64,000 nucleotides of DNA from Saposhnikovia divaricata. Lineage: Eukaryota > Streptophyta > Magnoliopsida > Apiales > Apiaceae. Shown piece after piece: positions 12,301 to 21,948 of this stretch. Each line of letters opens with the position of its first letter. Within the stretch, counting starts at the first letter, position 1. The notes under the pieces are model-generated. The model was not told the DNA's origin and did not search any database. It was given only the letters and a program-made list of their open reading frames with translations. The stretch lies in contig CM071595.1 in NCBI GenBank assembly GCA_036435485.1, positions 124,001-188,000 on the forward strand. Reading direction: 5' to 3'. The translations under genes and the position numbers were made by a program.

Positions 12301-13225
12301 TCATACTTATAAACATGGGTTTTTAATGAAACTGTAGGATTTGCACTACCATCACATTTCGCTGCAAAATTCAACATAGTCTGTTTCTCACGATTAAACC
12401 TAAGAGGATACTTGTTGCACTGACTTTCTAAATGTGTCCTCATATTAGTAGTACCATTTCTTGTTTTTTGACGTGCATAGGAAACTCCACAATAATTACA
12501 AACAACTCGGGGATATTTGGGATCTTTATTTATTGTGAAATGATCCCAAACATATGATTTTTTTCTACCATTTTTGGGTGGAGTTGGCGTACCTTCTTCA
12601 ATATTTATTGGTGTATCAATTGTGTTGTTTATCTTCTCCTTTTGAGTTGGATCCTCTACATCCATAGCCGTCGTTTCCATTAGACCTGTGTAAAAAACAC
12701 CCACAAATATTGATTAGATTTCATTAGTCATATACACAATTCCATACAATTTATTGTATACTAGAAGTCTAGAACTATACCAACGAAGAAGAAGAGGAAA
12801 AAAACTGAAGCGGCTGTGATGTGAATGAAAAGAAATTGATGTAGTATTGTATACTAGTATGTTTAATGGGCTAGGGTTTTATTCTTTAATGGATCAGAAG
12901 CCAAAAAAGCCCAAACAACGTGTAATGTGTATAACTGATTAACTATGTTGTATTGTTGTTATATTAGAATATACATATATGATGTATTAATTTATATTTT
13001 TAAAAATATATAATTATATATATATATATATATATTGCGGTTTGCGGTTGCGGTTCGATTTTTGCGGTTATTTAAAATCAAATCCGCAACCAACCCGCGA
13101 GTATGCGAGTGGTTGCGGTTGCAGTTGCGATTTTGCGATTTTTCAATTTTGGCGATTTTTGCGGTTGCGATTGCGAGTGGTTTGCGGTGCGATTGCGATT
13201 TGCGGATAATTCTTACACCCCCCTA
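9310..13225 (-). mobile_element. Complete hAT transposon (3.9 kb)
   Basis: The ends are inverted: TAGGGGTGTAAG at 9310 and, on the minus strand, TAGGGGGGTGTAAG from 13225. An exact 8-bp target duplication ATATGATG flanks it at 9302-9309 and 13226-13233, the hAT hallmark. Both ends carry dense GCGGTT/GCGGTGCGG subterminal repeats (about 9318-9475 and 13035-13208). These are typical binding sites for hAT transposases. It encodes one intact transposase on the minus strand. AT-rich simple repeat lies at 13010-13035. Confidence 0.95.
10471..12680 (-). CDS. hAT transposase (BED zinc finger / RICESLEEPER type), apparently intact
   Basis: The first coding exon is 12680-10622, starting at METTAMDVEDP. 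A 98-bp GT-AG intron (10524-10621) follows, and the second exon 10523-10471 ends in TAA after LDFEVPE. The total is 2112 nt, 703 residues. Domains in order are an N-terminal BED zinc finger (VVCNYCGVSYARQKT), the RNase H-like catalytic core (LTSDAWTS, then LTLDNASSNS), a central helical region and the C-terminal hATC dimerisation region (STVASESAFSTGGRI). I found no stop or frameshift. The upstream GTG-initiated extension was not used, because ATG at 12680 follows a possible splice acceptor. The protein should bind its element's subterminal repeats and excise or insert copies. Whether it is expressed is unknown. Confidence 0.9.
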
Positions 13226-13312
13226 ATATGATGTATGTTTTTATGTCATAATGGATTATGAAAAACTTCTTTCTTCAACTTTGTTTTAACACTACTGTCT
13301 AATTTTAGTTTA

Positions 13313-13556
13313 TGAAGAATCAGGAAAAATAATGTAAGAGAAACTAAAAACTCTTGTATTGATTTGTATGAAGCTTAAGATATTACATACGGGATGCAAC
13401 TAATTTATACAAGAAAGAAGAACAAGAAAGTCTATGCTATTAATTACAAAGTTGCAGAAAGTCTAAGGTTGGTGCCGAAAGTAAGGTTGGTGCCGAAAGT
13501 CTATATAGCCGAAAGTCTATATAGCCTAAAGTCTATATAGTAGCTGTATTTTAACA
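13313..13556 (-). repeat. 3' LTR of copia B
   Basis: This is a 244-bp TG...CA repeat. It holds an internal short tandem repeat of GAAAGTCTATATAGCC near 13495-13545. It is identical to the other LTR except for one base. Confidence 0.95.
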
Positions 13557-13569
13557 CCCCCCCTCAAAC

Positions 13570-16500
13570 TTAAGATGGTTGAAAAATCAATTTGAGTTTG
13601 CAATCACGAAATGAACCAGGAGGAAGAGATTTCGTGAAAATATCTGCAACATTATCTGCACTAGAGATAGCATGAAGACGAACCGTTCCTTGTGCAACCT
13701 GTTGACGGGTAAAATGACAATCAATCTCTATATGTTTAGTGCGTTCATGAAAGACATCATTGTGAGCAATGTCCCTGAGCAATGTCCCTGGCACTTTTGC
13801 TATCACAGTAGATAATAGTGGCTGGAGAATGAGTTACAGTCATTTCTTTAAGTAACCATCGTAGCCAAATTAATTCCTGCGTGGTGTCAGCCAGAGCTCG
13901 ATATTCTGACTCGGCACTGGATTTTGAGGCAAGAGATTGTTTCTTACTGCGCCAAGAGATAAGAGAGTCACCCAGAAAGAAGCAAAATCCTGTAGTGGAA
14001 CATCTGGTAGTGGGATCACCACCCCAATCAGCATCAGAATATGCATGTAACTCAAGTGATGAGTTGTATGCATAATGTAATCCATGAAAGATGGTGCCCT
14101 TGACATAGCGAATTATGTGAAGGACAGCTGTATAGTGAGGAGTGCGAGGAGCTGCCATAAATTGACTAACAATGTGAATGGCATGAGCAATGTCAGGACG
14201 AGTGACAGTAAGGTAGATCAGACTTCCTACCAACTGACGATACAATGTAGGGTTGTCAAGTAGGTCACCATCTTTGGAGTTAAGTTTGACCCCATATTCC
14301 AAAGGTGTAGTTGTGATCTTAGTGTCGCTAATTCCAGATTTCAACAAAAGATCAGATGCATACTTGACTTGAGAAAGGGTGTAACCAGTAGGTACAGAAG
14401 AAACTTCAAGACCCAAGAAGTAGCTTAATGAACCAAGATCTTTCATTTCAAATTGCTGACTGAGAAACTGTTTGAGTTCAGAGATACCTGCACTATCATC
14501 TCCGGTGATAATCATATCATCTACATAGAGGAGGAGAAGAACAACACCTCGATTTGTCCGTCGAATGAAGAGAGCATGATCATATGGACTAGAAGAAAAT
14601 CCTAGCTCACTAATGACTTTGCTAAATTTCTGGAACCAAGCTTGAGGTGCTTGTTTTAGGCCATAAAGTGCCTTGTTAAGCTTGAGCACTTGACCTGGAG
14701 AGAGATCAAAACCGGGAGGAGGTTTAAGATAAACTTCTTCATCTAAGTCTCCATTAAGGAAAGCATTTTTGACATCCATTTGCCACATATCCCACTGTTT
14801 TGATGCTCCAACAGCGAGTAAACTTCGAACCGAAGTAAGACGAGCAACTGGTGCAAATGTCTCCTCATAATCAATGCCATATTCCTGGGTAAAGCCTCTA
14901 GCAACTAGACGAGCTTTATATCTCTCAATAGAGCCATCAACATTTGTCTTAATTTTATAGATCCATCGACAACCCACAGCTGTTTTGCCAGGAGGCAAGG
15001 TAACCACATCCCAAGTGTGATTTTTGTCTAATGCCTGAAGTTCTTCTCCCATAGCCTCCTGCCAAAGAGGGTTAACACTTGCCTCTCTATATGTTTGAGG
15101 CTCGTGCAATAATTCTATAGCAGAATATACATGATAATCAGTAAGACGAACAGAAGGTTTTCTTACCCGAGTAGATCGATGAGCATGTTCATCTGAAAGA
15201 GATGGTGGAGTGGGAGAGACATCACTAGAATCCTCAGACTGAACTTCTGTTGGAGGAACATTCGTAGCTGGGGATGGTTGTATGAGCTCAATTGGAGAAT
15301 TTGTAGGAACTGTGTTAGAAGATGTTGACGAGTCGACATAGTCATCACTGGGATATAGATCAACAAAAGGATCTGTAAAGTGAGAGATGCTAGAAGAAGT
15401 GTCGATTTTAAGATCTGACATAGATGAGAACATTTTGTGTTCCCAAAATGTCACATTACGAGAGACTCGAAGTCGTTGAGAGATAGGATCCCAACAACGG
15501 TATCCTTTTTGACCACTACCATACCCAATAAAGCAACAAAGACGGGCACGAGGTTCTAGTTTTGTTCTTTCATGTGGAGGAAGAAGAACAAAACATGCTG
15601 AACCGAAAACCTTAAGGGTATCATATGAAGGTGGTTTTGCATACAATTTTTCATAAGGAGACACATTATCTATGACTGGAGAAGGAATCATGTTTATTGT
15701 ATGAACAGCAGTTAATGCAGCTTCCCCCCAAAAGAATTCCGGACAAGAAGAAGAAATGAGAAGAGCTCGAATTGTATCAAGAATGTGTCTATGTTTACGT
15801 TCGGCACGACCATTTTGTTGTGATGTGTAAGGACAAGAACTTTGTGCAAGTGTACCATAAGATGCCAAAAATTTTGTAAGTTCCGATTCTTTGTATTCTT
15901 TAGCATTATCGGCACGAAAAAGTTTGATTTTCTTTTTGAATTGAGTATCAATCATAGTGGCAAAGTTTTTATATGTTTCTCCTAATTCAGATCGATTTTT
16001 CAAAATGTATATCCAAGTGTATCGAGAGAAATCATCAACAAATATCACATAGTACCTAGACCCCCCCATAGTTATAGTTGGAGAGGGACCCCAAATATCA
16101 GAGTGTATAAGATCAAAAGTAGCTGATGATTTTTCATAATGAATAGGAAATGGAAGTACATGTTGTTTTGCCAGTTTACATGATACACAATCAATAGTGT
16201 CTGCATTTACGCTACCTAGATGACCACTAGAAACTAGAGTACGTAAACGAGAAGGTGAAGGATGACCTAACCGAGAATGCCAGATGCTGGCTGTAAATGA
16301 AGCAGAACCAACTAGATTAGTTGATGGAGATATTGATGTAGGAAGATGAAGGGAAGTGAGCTCAAACAACCTTCCGCATCTACGTCCTGTCCCAAGAGTT
16401 TGTCCTGTCTGAGGATCCTGTACATGACAACCAGAAGAGGTAAACATAATGTTAAGACCGAGATCACATAATTGGCCAATGGAAACAAGATTAAGTGAGA

Positions 16501-17674
16501 GATTAGGAACAAAATATGTGTTAGGAAGAGAAAGATCTTCTGTGGATATAGTTCCAATATGTCCCACTTTCATTGTAGAGCCATCGGCAGTTTGAATATT
16601 TGGGAGGCATAAACTCTATGTTTTTGTGGTAAATATAGATGGATCATTGGTCATGTGATTGCAACATGCAGAATCAAAATACCAAGAAGTACCTGAAGTG
16701 ATAGAGAATGCAGTGGAAGGAGAACTGGTTTTAAACAAAACCTGTCGAAGCAAAGCTTCAAGCTCGCCTGTGGATGTATTTGGTGCAGTTTCTGATGTAG
16801 ATTCAGAGGTTGCAGCAACGGAAGACTGAGAGAATTTATTTGGACGAAAAGATGGCCTTTTCTTGCAGAATTGCATTGAGTAGTGACCCTTTTGGTGGCA
16901 ATGCTGGCATGTGTGATTGCGAAGAGCTGCACAATCCTTAGTTACATGTCCATTTTGACGACAAAACCTACAAAAAGGTTTGTCATAAGTGGGTACTGGA
17001 GGTACAGCTAGGACAGTATCAGTCGTGGGAATAATCTTGCCGATGCCAAGTCGAGTTTCTTCAGAAATAAGTTCGGTTAAAGCACTCTCCAAAGAGGGTA
17101 GCGGAATGCGATGGAGAATAGCAGCTCTAACTGGTTCAAAATCCTGAGTGAGAGCCATCAAAAACTGGATGAGTCGTTGTTGATCACGATATGTGTGATA
17201 AAGTGCGGCATCCTCTGTGTTTTTCCACTTTGGTTCAGACAAAGTCAGTTGATCCCAAAGTGCTTGTATTTGAGATAGAAAATCAGCGACAGATTGACCA
17301 GGTGCTTGTATCTGCTTACTGAGAGAGTGTATAATCTGATATTGATGAGAAAGATCGGATGTAGTGTACCGAGATTGCAAAAGATCCCATATTTCTTTTG
17401 CGGTGTCAAAATTTCCAAATTGTAGATTAATTTTAGAAACGGAAGAGTTTCTAAAATATGTAATAACTTGATGATTTTTGACATCCCATTCTTCGATGCG
17501 ATCTTTCAGTTGTGAATCAGTTTCATCCTTTTCCTTGGTAGGAATAGTGAAATCCCCGTTAACGTACCTCCAAAGACGTTTTCCTTTGAGAAAGCTACGC
17601 ATAGCTTGAGACCAAGATAAATAGTTTGAGCCGCTCAAAATTGTTTGAATCGGTGAACTACTTTCTCTTTACAT
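13570..17674 (-). pseudogene. Copia B gag-pol polyprotein, three disabling lesions
   Basis: One frame covers nearly the whole polyprotein. Gag begins around SGSNYLSWSQAMRSFLKG and has CCHC knuckles CRFCRQNGHVTKDC and CQHCHQKGHYSMQFC. Next are protease WYFDSACCNHMT, integrase (GRAERKHRHILDTIRALL), reverse transcriptase (LLLYVDDMIITG) and RNase H (SDADWGGDPTTRCS, then ADIFTKSLP). Lesion 1: the likely ATG at 17672-17674 is followed at once by TAA. Lesion 2: TAG at 16616-16618 just after the protease motif. Lesion 3: a 13-bp tandem duplication (13764-13776 repeated at 13777-13789) shifts the frame inside RNase H at SARDIA. Removing one copy in the reading restores the frame into HNDVFHERTKHIEID. 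Confidence 0.95.
13764..13789. repeat. 13-bp tandem duplication causing a frameshift
   Basis: GAGCAATGTCCCT occurs twice head to tail. The extra copy shifts the RNase H frame of copia B and ends it at TGA near 13757. Confidence 0.95.
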
Positions 17675-18339
17675 CGAAGTGAAACTTTTGAAAACTTTGG
17701 GGACTGTAATGTAGAAAATAAACAGTCCAGGGGTTGAAGTGTAATATTCACAATAATATTTAAAACAAAACCAATGAACTTATGATGTGGATCAGGTGGG
17801 CTAGTTTTAAGACAGGCCCAATAAGAGAAATCAGTGGCCCGTTAATAGGTTGGCCCAAATAGTTTAAAGGTTTGGCCCAAAAGAGATTAACAGGCTCTTT
17901 GAGAATATTAATAACCACGAAGATGTTGTGAAAAAGAGATTGAGATGTATGGCACCGTCGGTTCCTCCATCATCTCCGCATCTTTGGCGCCATCGTTTAT
18001 GACCAGTAACTGAATCGGTGATGGTGATGAGCGAACGACTTGTTGAAGAGGATGATGAGCAGCGAAGCGGTAAAACAGAGGAAACGAACGGTCAATTACC
18101 GGAGAAGAAGAAGGAAAGCGGTGAAGACGTGGTGGTGTTTGTGATATAATGGTGAGAGAGGCAGAGACAACGAGGGCTTGTTTTAGTTGACTCGATTTAT
18201 GGTTTATGAGCACCAGGTGTTTGTTTAAATGACACAAAGAATGGTTGGTGGTATTCTGTGGCCGGAAACAATGCTTGTCGTCGGAAATAATGGAGGCACA
18301 GCGGAACAACTGAGGAACGAGGCTAAAGCTCTGATACCA
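17675..18339 (-). other. Copia B leader and primer binding site
   Basis: This leader of about 650 bp separates gag from the LTR. The minus strand at 18328-18339 reads TGGTATCAGAGC, a perfect initiator tRNA-Met site adjoining the LTR. The leader holds several GGCCCAA motifs (about 17815-17880). A 172-codon open frame over 17908-18426 runs into the LTR, and I do not consider it a gene. Confidence 0.8.
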
Positions 18340-18583
18340 TGAAGAATCAGGAAAAACAATGTAAGAGAAACTAAAAACTCTTGTATTGATTTGTATGAAG
18401 CTTAAGATATTACATACGGGATGCAACTAATTTATACAAGAAAGAAGAACAAGAAAGTCTATGCTATTAATTACAAAGTTGCAGAAAGTCTAAGGTTGGT
18501 GCCGAAAGTAAGGTTGGTGCCGAAAGTCTATATAGCCGAAAGTCTATATAGCCTAAAGTCTATATAGTAGCTGTATTTTAACA
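18340..18583 (-). repeat. 5' LTR of copia B
   Basis: This is a 244-bp TG...CA repeat, followed by the GTTTA target duplication at 18584-18588. It differs from the partner at one base. Confidence 0.95.
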
Positions 18584-18749
18584 GTTTACTTTGAAAATAT
18601 GTGTTTCCGCATTCTTATGATCTTGCACATTTGGTTTTAGTGCACAATAGAGAAAACTGAAAATGTGGAATACAATTGATTTTGAGGTAAGAACTTAAAG
18701 AGAATCACAATGTTGTGTTTTCAAGTTTACAGCGTCAAGAAAACAAGGG

Positions 18750-18812
18750 GCAGAGTCAAATGTGTATACTTCTAGTGGTGCATTATCAGCTCTTGTATCA
18801 CAGTACTTAAAA
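18750..18812. repeat. Right copy of the roughly 70-bp dispersed repeat
   Basis: This matches 8551-8620. Read on the plus strand it stays open as ESNVYTSSGALSALVSQYL, whereas the left copy has a TAG. I do not recognise the peptide. Confidence 0.55.
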
Positions 18813-18914
18813 AACTTATTACCATTACATTATACAACAGTAACACAACGGCTTCCAAGGTTCCAGAGAACTACAGAATTTTTATGTCGAAAACCGTTGC
18901 AGTAATTTGTTCCA

Positions 18915-19100
18915 GAATTTTGCAGAAATCTGCTACATAAAATTGCAGAAAACTGCCACTAAATCTGCAGCAGAGAAAATTGTTGCAAAAATATGCAGAA
19001 AACTGCTACAAAAACTGTGGAAACTGCTACAAAAAACTGGTACAGAATTGGGTTTGCAACAACAATTGCAATCTGCAACTGAAATCCAGCAGCAAAGCAA
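18915..19100. repeat. Degenerate TGCAGAAAACTGC repeats
   Basis: Many variants of TTGCAGAAAACTGCTAC alternate over about 185 bp. The open frames on both strands here result from this low-complexity pattern. It may be a relic of transposon subterminal sequence next to the hAT fragment at 19208. Confidence 0.5.
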
Positions 19101-19207
19101 TACAAATAAAATCAAGCTAATAGCGAATTTGACAAAAAAATGAGAGCTGGATACTAACACAAACTATTATGGGCTAAAAAAATGAGAGTTTGAAGTGTGA
19201 ATTACAG

Positions 19208-19547
19208 CATTATTATGGGCTAGATATTCCCACTCATCCAGATTTCAAGATATTTCTACTCTTGGTGATTTATGTCAAGGAATGGTAATAACAGGGAAAT
19301 CTGAAGTGTATTCACTAGTAGATAGACTTTTACGTCTTGTCTTGACACTTCCTGCATCTACTGCAACATCCGAGAGAGCTTTTCGGCTATGAAAATAGTG
19401 AAAACAAGTCTTCGTAGTCGAATGGAAGATGAATTTTTAAGAGATTACTTGTTAGTGTATATAGAAAAAGAGATTTGCAGAGTCAGCTCCAATGAGATCC
19501 TTGATACATTTTATATGATCAAAGAAAGACGAGCACATCTCAAATAA
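19208..19547 (+). pseudogene. hAT transposase C-terminal relic (TTF/zf-MYM-like class)
   Basis: Translated segments read LDIPTHPDFK, TLGDLCQGMVITGKSEVYSL, LTLPASTATSERAF, then after a one-base deletion near 19390 AMKIVKTSLRSRMEDEFL and YIEKEI, ending RRAHLK-TAA. This is the hATC dimerisation region of a hAT family different from the intact one at 10471-12680. There is a second frame slip near 19245. No N-terminal part is present. Confidence 0.8.
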
Positions 19548-19746
19548 ATCGGTACGTTTTCTGAATTTTATTATTTTAAGCGAGTTCCCTTTTTTGCTGT
19601 TATCTGCTGTTCTGATGTATGTATAGTAGTCTGTGGCTTTTACTTATGTCCTCACTTCCTGGTTGAAAAAGTTAAGTCATTAATATAATTTGTCTGTTTA
19701 AAAAAAATTTTGGTCCCCCCTATACCATAATCCTAGTTCCGCCAAA

Positions 19747-19938
19747 GCTAGCTAGTTTGTGTTATATTTACACATGAATGAAAAAGCAGTACATGTTCTC
19801 TGCAAGTTGGTGTCTTTCATTTTAGATTAAGTTATCCAACATGCTAGCTAGTTTGTGTTATATTTACACATGAATGAAAAAGCAGTACATGTTCTCTGCG
19901 GGTTGGTGTCTTTCATTTTAGATTAAGTTATCCAACAT
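19747..19938. repeat. 96-bp tandem duplication
   Basis: Units 19747-19842 and 19843-19938 start GCTAGCTAGTTTGTG and differ at two adjacent bases (CAAG versus CGGG). There is no coding content. Confidence 0.9.
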
Positions 19939-19950
19939 GCCAACAACATG

Positions 19951-20010
19951 TTGGTGCAGTGGTTGAGACACTGGCCCTCCTTTGAAGGAGGTCAGGGGTT
20001 CGACACCGAA
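19951..20010 (+). mobile_element. SINE head fragment (tRNA-derived)
   Basis: TTGGTGCAGTGGTTGAG (A-box like) and GGGGTTCGACACC (B-box like) match the head of the full SINE at 41364-41628. The 3' part is missing. Confidence 0.7.
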
Positions 20011-20086
20011 TTACTCTTGCATTCATCCTGCACATACCAGATACATTTGGATTGAAGGAAGCTGCAACTGAAACTTAAAACATTCA

Positions 20087-20711
20087 TCAAGTTGAATTTT
20101 TTTCATTCATTTTGACAAGTTCTTGACAATTACTAGAGTCATGCCCAGTGCCACCACATTTTCTACATATACGTGGCTTTGTTTGAAGTTGAGAAGCTTG
20201 TTTACCAGAAAGAATTCTTGAAGCTGCTTTTGGCCGTCCTTTAGTTTTGCACTCGCTTGGATCCCGAATAGTAATATGAGGCTGTGATGTTTCTAATGTC
20301 GGAGGTTCCTGAATATTTACTTTAGGAGAAATATCAACATGTTTTGTTTCAATGACACTTATTTGCTCCCACAAATTATCCAAGCAATTAGTAGCAGCTG
20401 CTAGGAACTCCTTGTGACGCACAACTTTATCAAACATTCGATCCATGTATGTGCGGAAGTTCCAAGCTTCAAGTGTAGCTGTGTAGTGACTTTGTGTTCA
20501 TTTGATATGTTTTGAGAATGTTCTATACTTTCTCAAACTTATCACTAGTAGTGTAACGAGCTTTGAGAGTCCATTTTGGTAAAATATGTTTCTCAGGAAT
20601 ATACTTGAAGTTATAATTTTGTTTTAAGTACAAGATATGGTTGCACAAGAGTCCAGCATTCTCAAATTTAGCGCAAGTACACTTACAGCTACAATCTGGA
20701 GTGACATTCAC
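20087..20711 (-). pseudogene. FAR1/FHY3-like (MULE-derived) C-terminal fragment
   Basis: The upstream piece (20711-20523) contains a SWIM-type zinc finger: CSCKCTCAKFENAGLLCNHI followed by YIPEKHILPKWTLKAR, typical of FAR1-related proteins. The downstream piece (20446-20087) ends with a CCHC-like knuckle CRKCGGTGHDSSNC, also seen at FAR1-like C-termini. The two pieces are separated by a stop and a frame change, and the N-terminal and transposase-like domains are absent. It is therefore a relic, either of a FAR1 gene or of a Mutator-like transposase. Confidence 0.75.
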
Positions 20712-20796
20712 AATTTTTTAGATTTTTGTAAATTTTATGTATGGTTAGTATTTTACATTAAAATTTAAGGATTTTTTTATGAAATTTTATAAGAAA

Positions 20797-20943
20797 AATG
20801 CTATAGGTACCAAAAATGTGACATTGTTTTGATTGGTTATAGTTGTAATGGACCCGCCAAGATCATAAAATTAAAACATCCCAAAATGCCAAGTAATTTA
20901 GTGCCATGTCATTTGATAACAAATTTTGGTACCTCTAGCACTA
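20797..20943. mobile_element. Short palindromic MITE
   Basis: Inverted termini are ATGCTATAGGTACCAAAAAT at the left and, complemented, AGTGCTAGAGGTACCAAAAT at the right. The element is about 147 bp with no coding content. The target duplication is not clear. Confidence 0.6.
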
Positions 20944-20954
20944 CTCCTTATATA

Positions 20955-21160
20955 GAGCCTGTTTGGCTGGACTTATTATAAGTCCTTATGGACTTATTTT
21001 CGGGTAAAAATTTCATCTTTTGATAAAAAAAATTTATACAAGTATTTAATGTATGTTTGAGATTCTATAAGTTGCAAAAATAAGTTGGAAAGTTAAGAAT
21101 CTCTAACTTTGTCTTAAAATAAGTTGACTTATTCTGAAAAAAAGTTCCCCCAAACACCCC
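20955..21160. mobile_element. hAT-like MITE
   Basis: It begins GAGCCTGTTTGGCTGGACTT and ends TTCCCCCAAACACCCC, the inverted GTTTGG/CCAAAC pattern of many hAT MITEs. I could not confirm the target duplication. Confidence 0.5.
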
Positions 21161-21948
21161 ATAATGTAATCAAAGATTCTTTCTTACACTTTATATAAAA
21201 AGGTTTTTTTATTAAATAATAACGGCATGTGCGTATCTTTATAATGGAATGGGGAGATTGTTATCACCGGCCACTCTACCACCATGTCATTGTCTATATG
21301 TAAAAGCTTGCAGTTTCCATCTTCATGTTGGTTAACTATTGGAATTGAATTTGTGCAACTTTTCATACTAGGTGAGTATGCAACATTTCACACTCGGTAA
21401 GGCTAAATTTTCACACTTACGTAATTTCCGCTGCTCATGCAAGTGTTAACCAAAAATTTCGCCTACTTTAACTTCCTTGTTCTAATTTTTGGGGGCTAGG
21501 ATATCTAATGTCAATCAAACCACTTCTTCTCTAGTACTAAAATAGAAAATTCAACATGTACCATCAAGTCTTGGGATGAAATTTGAACATACATCAGTAA
21601 ACTTCTTTGCATATTTTTCATTAAGGGCGAGCCGCACATAGAGTGTCCAAAGCAACTGTGAGCATTGCGTCTACACGTAAGAGCCAAGACAATTATATAG
21701 TACAGTCCGAATTTTTTTACAAGAAATATAGTTATTACCAGAATTTACATTGCTCAATCTATGTTTAATTGAACTACTGCCATCACTCCAAGTGGGTACT
21801 GAAATTGGGTGCAGATATTTAACCAATAAATGGTTAAAATCACAATGGTTCGTCAGATAATTAATTTGAACTTTTTGAGGGGAAGAAACACTAATATAGT
21901 ATATCCCCGTTGTATATGTTGCAAACACTGAACCAACAAAAAAAGGGA
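21161..21948. other. 3' flank of ABCB25
   Basis: This is AT-rich DNA downstream of the ABCB25 stop codon. It should hold the 3' UTR and polyadenylation site, but I see no decisive signal and no other gene. Confidence 0.4.

Larger units (their letters stand above)
13313..18583 (-). mobile_element. Complete Ty1/copia element, Ale/Retrofit-like (copia B, 5.3 kb)
   Basis: Two 244-bp LTRs (13313-13556 and 18340-18583) differ by eye at one position (T/C near base 18). The target duplication GTTTA is exact (13308-13312 and 18584-18588). The primer binding site abuts the right LTR, and a C-rich plus-strand run at 13557-13563 is the polypurine tract on the coding strand. The near-identical LTRs indicate a recent insertion. 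The polyprotein is broken, so it was probably mobilised in trans or was damaged just before or after insertion. Confidence 0.97.

Noticed and set aside
12681..12704. GTG-initiated upstream extension of the hAT transposase
   Set aside because: A plant gene would not normally start at GTG. The ATG at 12680 follows a splice-acceptor-like sequence, suggesting the upstream part is intron.
17908..18426. 172-codon open frame in the copia B leader
   Set aside because: It runs into the LTR, has no domain and is not in the polyprotein frame.
19951..20010. tRNA gene
   Set aside because: A- and B-box-like motifs are present but no cloverleaf can be formed. It matches the head of the SINE at 41364.
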